A stretch of DNA of 64,000 nucleotides, from positions 305,795,048 through 305,859,047 of the forward strand of contig CM022302.1 in assembly GCA_011799875.1 (NCBI GenBank), in the 5' to 3' direction. A program made the position numbers and the translations under genes. A model generated the notes under the pieces. That model was not told where the DNA came from. It was given only the letters and a program-made list of their open reading frames with translations, and searched no databases. Positions 56,701 through 64,000 of this stretch are shown here, one piece after another. Numbering within the stretch: the first letter of the stretch is position 1; each line of letters opens with the position of its first letter. Origin of the DNA: Thinopyrum elongatum. Taxonomy: Eukaryota > Streptophyta > Magnoliopsida > Poales > Poaceae.

Positions 56701-59700
56701 ATGGCCCGCGAAAACAAGGGGGGCGGAGCAGCAACGGCGGCGGGCCGTCCGGTGGCGCCGGAGCCTACCCTAGGCCGGTCCACCGTGATCAATCTAGAGG
56801 GACTGGATAAGGTCTTACCCGCGGTCGCGGCCAATTCCAATAAGTGGAAGGTGACGAAGATCTAGCCCGCCTCCTTGCCTTCCTCCTAACAGGAGGCCAC
56901 CACCATTGCCCTTCATCTTCACGCCCTCTTCTCTGGTTTGTTGCCTCCATTTTCAAATTTCTTCAATGCCGTCCTGTCGCACTACCAGGTCCATGCACTG
57001 CACCTTGATCCGGAATCCATCACCCTCCTTTCTGCCTTTGCTTTCCTATGCGAGGCCTTCGTCGGCATCGCTCCCTCGGTGGTGCTGCTCCGCCACTTCT
57101 TCTCCCTTCAATAAACCATCGACACACAGTGCTCTGGGCGAGTGTCCCTTCACGCAGTGAGCGCGACGGTGGGCGAAGGCATCCGCATGAAGATCTGCCT
57201 GGACGTGGAAATCTTCCGAAGGCAATGGGTGTACGTCGACGTATCCCAGTACAGCCCCCTGTTCCAAATCCCGTCCTCCCCGACAGTGCCATGCTCGGGG
57301 TGGGCGCATGACAGGCTCGTTGACCCGAGGTTCGCGCGGGTTTCGGCGAGGCGGGCCGACCTGAAGGCGGTAGGCCTAACGGCGATGATGGTGGTAAGGG
57401 AGTTCGTCCGGCGGCGGATTGCTCCACTCCAGTGCCACTCACGCCCGAAGTCGACGTTCACCGACCGCGACGACCCAATGAGGCTCCAGGTGGCCTCCCT
57501 GCCCCCTAGTGCGCTGAATGGGATACTCCGCCTCCTGACCGGCGGGGGAGCCGGCGCGCTCCCTGAAGGCGGACGCCCCTGTACGATTATACGAATGGGA
57601 GAGACTTCTCCAGGGGAATGCCTCGCTTCGATGAGTGGGGGCTGCCTCCCGTGGGCTACAAGGGGCCTCGTGACAACCCCCTCCTGGTTGCCCCAGCCCC
57701 CGAGGGCCTCGCGGGCGAGGCACACTTGGTGAAGACTGATGGGCGCGCCGAACCGCCCAGCACAGGCCGCCTCTCCCCTGCGCCTCCGGGTAGTGGTGCC
57801 GGTCCTCTGGATGGGGACGTGGCCACCGTATCAAGCCTGCGGGAAGGCCGGGAGCCCCTCATGGCACCGGCCCCTAGGGTCCACGCTTCTTCAAGGAAGA
57901 GGCGGCCCAAGGGTGGCGCCGGCTTGCCCTCGGAGACCTTGAAGACGAGGAAGTGGGTCGCCACCAACGAGTAAGTCTTCTGCCTTCCTTGACCTCTGCT
58001 CGTGAAGCCTTGCTGAGCCTTTATTTCTCAGGTCTCCGTTAGGCGAAGGGGCAAGGACACCCCCGTTGTCACCTCCCGGAGCGTCGAAGCGCCCAACGGT
58101 TCTGCGCTCCGTAGGCCCGGCGGCCGAGCCCACGCACACTAGAGAAGCTGTATTCCTGCCAAGGCGGCCCCTAGCGGTCCGCGGCCCCTGGGCTTCGGCG
58201 CCGTCTGACGGGAGTAGTGTCGGGCTCACATGGATGGTACCGTCGTTTGTCCCGCTTTCCCCAGGAGACGATTGGGTCCGCCGCAAGCCGATGGTCGGCC
58301 TAACATCCAGCTCGCGCAGGGCCGTGCCTCGGGCCAGGGAAGCAGGCGCCGGGCCATCCATCTCCGGGGCTCCGCCCAGCACGGCCGGCCCTATGAGGCT
58401 TCTGCCGTGGCCGGTGGCATGGAACAGGGCTTTGGCCGGGCTTTGGAGCTCGCCGCGACTGAAGCGCCATCCAGCATGGCCTTCTTTAGAACGCCAGGGG
58501 CGCGCTGGATCAGCTCGAGGTGGAGCTTGGCGATGTTGACACGCACCTCAAAGCTGAGCACCAGCGCCTGGTGCGCGGGTGGTGCCAGCTCAAAGTGGCT
58601 GTCAACTTCAGCCGCCTTCAGCACAAAGCTGCTCGCTCGAAGGACGAGGAGTCTCTTGTTGTGGCTAAAGCAGCCCGCGACCGTGCCTTCGAGGAGGCTA
58701 AGGCCGAGGACCGACGGCACGAGGCCGCGGACCGATGGCGTGAGGCCGCCGAAAGGCACGAGCAGGAGCTCCTGGCTTCCGTCGCCACCCTAGAACGGCG
58801 AGTTCGGGAGCATGAAGCGATCGCGCCCATTCCCGCAGGGGAGCTATCGATTCGTGAGGCAGGGCTTCACGCCCTGGAAGAGTCGCTGGAGCTGGCTGCG
58901 TTGGAGCAGAACATGGAGTGCGATCGGCTGGAGGTGATGGAGTGCCAAGTGATGACAGCCGAGGCCGCCCTGGGCTCTCGGGAGGAGAAAGTTCAGGCGG
59001 CAATCGATGAGGGGGTCGCGGGAGCCCGCCGAGCCCTTGCCAGGGACTATCGCAAGAAACTGAAGCTTCAGGAGGGTTGCTTCTGCACCCAGCGCACCGA
59101 GCTGAAGGCCGAGACTGACGGCCTCAAGAAGCAACTGGCCGGGGCGGAGAAACACCAGAAGGCTGCCCTCGACGCCCAAGCCGCAGCCGAGATCGAGCTG
59201 GCTTCCCTCTATCAACAAGTGGGGGACGTCGCCTCCCTGGTTGAGCGGGCAACCGACAAGGCCAATCGGGCTCGGGGTCTGGAACACACACGATTCGTGA
59301 TGTTTCAAGACCTCGAGTGCGGGGCCAATCACGCCCTACGCTCCATCTTTGGGAAGAGCCTTTCCAGTCCACTCAAAGCGAACGTTGCTGACTACCTCGC
59401 CTTCTTCACCAAGGTCATGGAGCGGCTTGAAGGGGGCACAGAGAAGGTGCGCAAACTTGTCGATGAAGAGAGTCGTGACCTCCTCACGCGGGCGTCGACT
59501 CGTGTTTTCAGTCATCTCCTTCGTTCCGACCCTGACTTCGACTTTGAGACCCTGATCGACCCAGTCCCCAGGGTGATCGCGACGCGCTGGGGGAGTGGGT
59601 GGAGGATCAAGTAGTTGATTTGGTTGCGCGGCTTGCTCCCGATGGTCCCAAAGATTAGCATGAAGCCGATGAAAGTGGAGCTGCCACCAGCGATGATGAT

Positions 59701-59705
59701 GAAGC
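56701..59705 (+). pseudogene. Antisense extra ORF of T3 (PF04195-like), nearly full length
   Basis: Starts MARENKGGGAATAAGRP. After a TAG near 56862 and a short intron (acceptor CCTCCTAACAG near 56893) come the core blocks HALFSGLLPPFSNFFNAVLS and ITLLSAFAFLCEAFVGIAPS (56920-57075). Then follow VYVDVSQYSPLFQIP and VVREFVRRRIAPLQ, the latter closely like FLRRRIAPLQ in T1. A frameshift lies near 57590, then MPRFDEWGLPPVGYKGP and a basic RKRRPKGG motif, then an intron near 57970-58030. The long coiled coil (58520-59550) has clear heptads, ending LLRSDPDFDFETL and, after a frameshift near 59570, an acidic tail SDDDEASA. It is antisense to the element's own transcript. Role unknown. Confidence 0.75.
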
Positions 59706-60488
59706 CTCTGCTTAGGGTGCTTTCCACATGTTTTCCTGCTGCTATTTTGAATGTAACCCCGCGGGGATGTAAAGGTACTTGAATGAGACCCCCTTATGAT
59801 GAATAGAGTAACGCTGCACTCTTTTGGGTGCGCTGAACCGCCCCTTTTGCTAACTCCACACCCGCAGCCCCCGAGCATAGGCCGATCATTGCTGGTATGC
59901 TGGGGCATGATGCCCAGTCGAGGTCAGAGATGAGCGCTCCTGAGGAGGGGGATGTGGAGCAGCGCGTGCCTGCTGGCTCACCCGAGGGTGTCTCCCGAGG
60001 ACTCAGGCACCAAGCCTTGGTGAGGTGTGCGCAGGGGCAGGACCGGGACCGGCGAGGCCGGGGTCCTCGGGCTGGCCTAGACGCATGCATTGGCCCAGCC
60101 CTCGCTCGCTCGACGATCGGGAGGCGGGCGGCCGGCAGCCATTGCTGTTTTTAAGAAAATCTAAGAAACGAAAACACCGCAAGAAAAACCCTCACCCCCT
60201 TTTTCCAAAAGCACATAAAAACTCCAAGCTTTACTCAAAGGAATCACAAATGGTTTACACAAAGCGAAAGAAACAGCCGTGTCCAGCACCTAGCCTAGTC
60301 TTCCCACGAGCGCGGAGCATGGGGCTTCCACTTGGGCATGGGCATAGTCGTTGTTCGACCATTTCGTCCGCCAGCATGGAGCATGGGGCTTCCACTTGGG
60401 CGTGGGCAGGAGCTCCCGTGAGGCCGTGGGGTGGCGCATCGGGAGACTCAGGGGTGGGTACAACTCCATTCATTATTACTTGAGAGTG
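59706..60488. other. T3 spacer between antisense ORF and integrase
   Basis: No gene. A 26-bp phrase GGAGCATGGGGCTTCCACTT is repeated at 60315 and 60379. The part near 60300-60488 aligns with T2 28190-28310. Confidence 0.55.
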
Positions 60489-61340
60489 TCACGAGTAGAA
60501 CTTGCGGAGATGCTGGATGTTCCAAGCATTCTAGACGGGGACCCCATCCTCCGTCTCCAGGCGTGCGGCACCGGGCCTAGAGACGCAGGCGACCTTGAAC
60601 GGGCCCTCCCACATGGGCGAGAGCTTGTGGAGGCCCTCCCTGGAGAGGACCCGCCTTAGGACGAGGTCCTCGACTTCGAGGGTCCGGGGGCGGATGTTGC
60701 GGCAGTGGTAGCGCCACGGCACCTGCTAGTGCCTCGCGGCGTGGAGAGAAGCTTGGCGGTGGGCCTCCTCTCCGAGCACAAGATCACTTCCCCGCGAGGC
60801 ATCCTGACGCGCCTCATCGAAAGCCGAGATTCGCTGGGAACGATGCTTGACTTCGTGCGGGAGGACCGCCTCAGCCCCATAGATGAGGAAGAGTGGGGTC
60901 GCACCGGTGGGCTTAGTCGCAGTGGTGCGGACGGACCACAACACGGACTGAAGCTCATAGAGCCACCCCTGTTGCAGGCCTCTAGCTTCTTCTTTAAGCC
61001 CCTTGTCTTGCGGCCCCTCAAGGCCTCTGCGCCGGCGTGCTCAGCTTGGCCGTTGCTCCGCGGGCGCGACACCGAAGCGTAATATATCTGCTTTCCAAGC
61101 TTAGCACAATATGAACTGAGGAGATTGCTTGTAAACTGGGAGCCATTGTCTTTGATGATGGATGGCACCATGCTATCATGATGATGCGGTTGGGGACACC
61201 GAATCGGCTCACGAGGCTCTCGATGAACCTGATGGCCAATCTTGCGGGGATGGTGCGCACAGGTTCCACTTCTGCCCACCTAGTGAACTTGTCGATGGCT
61301 TCATGAAAGTAGCAGCAGCCGCCAGCTGCGTGAAGAAAAA
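60489..61340 (-). pseudogene. T3 integrase (Gypsy, Tat type), C-terminal two thirds
   Basis: Minus strand. The catalytic core is recognisable from AIDKFTRWAEVEPVRTI (61320-61254) through FIESLVSRFGVPNRIIM, a frameshift near 61165, DNGSQFTSNL (second catalytic Asp) and [15 protein letters not shown] with the final Glu (near 61060). The C-terminal part follows: [28 protein letters not shown], and the GPF-type module PMWEGPFKVACVSRPGAARL near 60600. It ends HLRKFYS with TGA at 60491-60489. Integrase would insert the cDNA. The frameshift, and stops near 60720 and 60560, make this copy inactive. Confidence 0.8.
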
Positions 61341-62108
61341 GGCCTTGATATGTCTAGCCTCCGGACCCCAAGGGGCAACGGGGGTCGAATCGCCCGAAGC
61401 CCCTACGCCCATTGATGAGTTCTCTTGGCACGGAGATGGCGGGCCCCATGAGGTTGAACTGTCTTGGTGGTGTCGCGCCATGCCGTGGGTCAGCAGGGCC
61501 CGCTGCGGGCCATCTCGCTCGCGAGGGCGCGCGATGAAGGGTGGCGCCCGCAATCTTCCCCACGGGTGTTCGTCAACAATTCTGGTCCTTGGCCTTCCAG
61601 AACGCGCCTTGACGAGATGTTACCAGGGCACTTATAGCACCGCTTGCCATCCTGTAGACAGTGAGCGGTGGCCCGGCAGGCCACACCCCGTGTCCTGCTC
61701 CTCCTTTAGGCGAGGTGCCATGGGGCAGGTGTGCCTTGAATTCCTGGGTCCAGCGGTCCTCCTGAGGCGCCCGAGCCATAAGCAAGCAAGCTCCTGAAGC
61801 CGGGTTACGGGCTGGAGCGCCCGCGGGTGGATGGGGAGGCGGTCCCTCCTAAGGCAGCACGGTTCCTGACATCGGGGATTGACGCCTGAGGAGCCTCAGC
61901 AGACGTCCTGAAAAGCCTTTCTCTATGGGTGCATTGCCATGTGCTCATTCCTTGACTTGCAACCCTCGTTGGAGGATTTGAAGGGGAGCCGATCGGAGCG
62001 ACAGCCGTGGGCCAGTGTCCGAGATCAGCTCCTAGGTCCATCGCCATGCTGACCGGCGCCGCTCCCACCTGATAGCGGCTTCCAAGAGGCGGCCCAATGC
62101 GGTAGCCC
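61341..62108 (-). other. T3 degraded pol segment
   Basis: GC-rich. It probably includes the region just before the integrase core and then the deletion junction that removed protease and reverse transcriptase. No motif that I can defend. Confidence 0.45.
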
Positions 62109-62435
62109 TCATGGGGGAGGGTTACCGTGTATTACCCCGACCAGAGACTGGGGGGGCGCCTCCTGAGCTGTAGGAGAAGCCCTACTCCTAGCTTCGCCAC
62201 CGCGGAAGGACAAACAAATGCAGCAGGGGCAAGTATGGGGCTCTGGCAAGGGCCGCGACACAGGCGAAGAGCGAAAATGACCCATGCCCCTGCAAGAGGT
62301 GTCGAGAAGCTCGGCCATACGGTCGAGCCTAGCGTCATAGTCGTGGTTGGCCGGTCGATAGCGTAGCAACTCACACGCGATAAGGTGCATGGCCTGTGCG
62401 TCCATCAGTCCTCGATAGGCACGACAAGGCAACAC
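62109..62435 (-). pseudogene. T3 gag remnant
   Basis: MDAQAMHLIACELLRYRPAN, then DYDARLDRMAELLDTSCRGM, aligns with the gag helix of T2. The frame upstream towards the primer site is broken (62440-62690). Confidence 0.55.
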
Positions 62436-62691
62436 CGTGGTGGTGGTGAAGGTAGGTGTGGCGGCGCGGCCGCCATGCCACGCGATGAGTGACGACGAAG
62501 AGTCCCGCTGCTCATGAGTAGTGGGGTCGATGGCCGCGTTAGTTGCGGAGAAACGGGGCGGCGAGGAACACCGCGGCCCACGAGCGCCGTCTGGGCAACG
62601 CGGGCAGCCCGGTGCTCGGCGCGAACTTGGCGGGCGTTTGCCCTGGGAGCGACGGAGCGGAGATGAAACGAAACGGGAGGGAGTTTCGACA
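62436..62691. other. T3 gag leader, degraded
   Basis: GC-rich sequence between primer site and the gag remnant. It would hold the gag start; no clean frame. Confidence 0.4.
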
Positions 62692-62713
62692 CGCCCCTAC
62701 CTGGCACGCCAAA
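62692..62713 (-). other. T3 primer-binding region
   Basis: Minus strand TTTGGCGTGCCAGGTAGGGG directly follows the 5' LTR, one base different from T2. Confidence 0.65.
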
Positions 62714-63563
62714 TGTCAGAATCGGGGCTCTACAGACCCATTAAGGTTCGAACTCTAGGGCGTGTGCGAAGACCTAGCCTAGCCATAGTCTGAAGCTCAT
62801 CAGTCCATGGCTTGGCCTCGTCGAGTTCATGCGAGCGGGGAATGGAAGAACATGGCAGTTTACCCAGGTTCATGCCACCTTGCGGTGTAAGACCGTACTC
62901 CTGCTTTGTGGTGGATTGGCCTCACGAGGAGGTTGAGGATGAACTAATACAGTGGGTGAGCTGCCTCACGAGGGTTCAGGGGATGGTGGAGGCTAGCCTA
63001 TATTTATAGTGGCCTTGGTCCTCTTCCCTCATAACTTAGGCGGGAAGGGATTCCACAACGGCCAATTCGAAAGGGGACAAGAGGTACATCTTATCCTGAC
63101 AGAAGGTGGTCTTCGCCTGCAGTGCTCCTGGCTGTGACGCAGTGGTGGGCTCGGTGATGACGTATGTCCTGCCGAGCTCATGGTCCTGTTCTTTTTGCAC
63201 CAGAATGGAAACCTTTGGGGGATCCCTCGGGAACCCGCGCTGGTCCTTGCCTCCTTAGCACCAAAGAGGAAACTGTCCTCCTCTGCGCCCACTGGCGCCC
63301 GCCTGGCCTTGGTCGTCATGGCTCACGTCATCACGCACCTCGCGAGGTGGGAGGCTTGCATAGAGATCTCCGCTCCTTGGGAGGCAGGCTCGGGGAGCTG
63401 CCCCTCGGTAGGTCTTGGTGTCGTTCGCCTCGCGAGGCCGGGGGGCCTCGCGAGGGTCTTGCTCGCAGAGTCTTGTAGCTGGGCCACACCGAGCCGTTGA
63501 GGGGGCCACGCGCTGGGCTGCAGGAAGGCAGGTCTGGGTACCCCCGATCCCAGAACGTCGACA
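62714..63563 (-). repeat. T3 5' LTR (850 bp)
   Basis: Plus-strand edges TGTCAGAATCGGGG and CAGAACGTCGACA. A minus-strand TATAAATATAGG near 62998-63010 is the promoter. Confidence 0.9.
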
Positions 63564-64000
63564 GAGATGCAAAACACACATCAGGAACGAGGGAAGGAAA
63601 CAGATGATGAAGGGTCAATTTGGTAGAATCATCTCCTTAGTCAACACACATCAACATTTCCATGCTCAAGAAGACGGTGAATGATTGTCAATGTAGCGAG
63701 GAGTTAATTTCCCTTAATACCAAAACGGGGCACCTTAGAGGAGGTGACTCGTAGAATCATCTCCTTAGTCAGGCAAAAAGAATTACTTTTGATACAGAGA
63801 TCATTGAAACTTATATACCAGACCCATGCAAATTCACAAAAGATCGTTTGAAGGAATTCGACTGAATGGCATAATCATTTGGAAAGGATACTTGAGTTAT
63901 GGAGCAACTCGGCAAATGGAATGCACATTCCAATTGATATCGAGGATATAACCTAGCAACTGAGCGTGCTTTCAAGAACTTGAGCATTTCCATATTCATC
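63564..64000 (-). other. Internal sequence of element F after T3
   Basis: AT-rich. The 21-base phrase GTAGAATCATCTCCTTAGTC occurs at 63627 and 63752. No coding recognised. Confidence 0.45.

Larger units (their letters stand above)
55508..63563 (-). mobile_element. Tat-type Gypsy element T3, gag and reverse transcriptase largely lost
   Basis: Minus-strand order: 5' LTR (63563-62714), primer site, gag remnant, integrase, spacer, antisense ORF (on the plus strand), polypurine tract, 3' LTR (56404-55508). The flanking pentamers GAGAC (55503-55507) and GAGAT (63564-63568) differ by one base. LTR and gag are the same family as T2. Protease and reverse transcriptase are missing, so T2 and T3 carry complementary deletions. 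Confidence 0.9.
51710..64000 (-). mobile_element. Minus-strand Gypsy element F with very long LTR, interrupted by T3
   Basis: Visible parts are a 3.5-kb LTR (51710-55235), a short piece of internal sequence (55236-55507) and, after T3, more internal sequence (63564-64000). The sequence just inside the LTR, on the minus strand GAATCTCGGGACGAGATTCT then GTTTAGTGGGGG, is the usual post-integrase stretch of grass Tekay-type Gypsy elements. ATAAA precedes it (51705-51709). The other LTR is outside the window. Confidence 0.65.

Noticed and set aside
58230..58793. Second frame over the T3 antisense ORF
   Set aside because: The heptad pattern and continuity favour the frame of 58520-59614.

Overview
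The window is a block of nested transposable elements from a large grass genome, most probably a Triticeae (wheat or barley type) chromosome. The reasons are Athila-like LTRs beginning TGATACGTCTCC with a tRNA-Asp primer site, Stowaway and CACTA DNA transposons, and Tat-type Gypsy elements carrying an antisense extra ORF of the 'putative gypsy type transposon' (PF04195-like) family. I see no intact single-copy host gene. The only non-transposon-like coding remnant is a broken acidic-protein gene at 8639-9117. Family names come from reading the sequence, not from a database search.

Layout. 1-2968 is the end of a CACTA element with a TNP2 transposase pseudogene on the minus strand. It interrupts a Tat/Gypsy element (T1, 2969-8638, antisense ORF plus 3' LTR). 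T1 in turn landed in the acidic-protein pseudogene. 9590-11330 is an unusual GA/GT-rich, tandemly repeated tract. 12021-18752 is a complete non-autonomous Athila-like element (target duplication CAAGC). About 18758-33370 is CACTA element A, whose left end I could not find. It carries a multi-exon gene of unknown function and has been hit by a Mutator-like MITE (19706-20139), a Stowaway MITE (20475-20632), an Athila-like solo LTR (22251-23785) and a Tat-type element with pol deleted (T2, 26032-31949).

33371-35709 is a gag-protease remnant (G) that hosts CACTA A. G is followed by a minus-strand Gypsy element (E, 35710 onward) whose antisense ORF is split by CACTA C (37261-50716, duplication ATA). 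CACTA C carries a GRF zinc-finger gene, an AP2/ERF-type coding block and a third B3-like fragment, but no transposase. CACTA B (39889-49265, duplication AAG) is inserted inside the AP2 exon. B carries a second copy, on the minus strand, of the unknown gene seen in A, and itself holds a Tat-family solo LTR (40001-40853, duplication ATACC). E is interrupted again at 51710 by a minus-strand element with a roughly 3.5-kb LTR (F), which is interrupted by Tat element T3 (55508-63563).

The elements form at least four insertion layers, most with matching target-site duplications. T2, T3 and the solo LTR at 40001 share one LTR family. T1, T2, T3 and E all carry the antisense ORF between pol and the 3' LTR. 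Nonsense mutations across the window are mostly TAG, as expected from deamination of methylated CAG. The most interesting content is the cargo of the transposase-less CACTA elements: a passenger gene shared by A and B, and the DNA-binding-domain modules of C.
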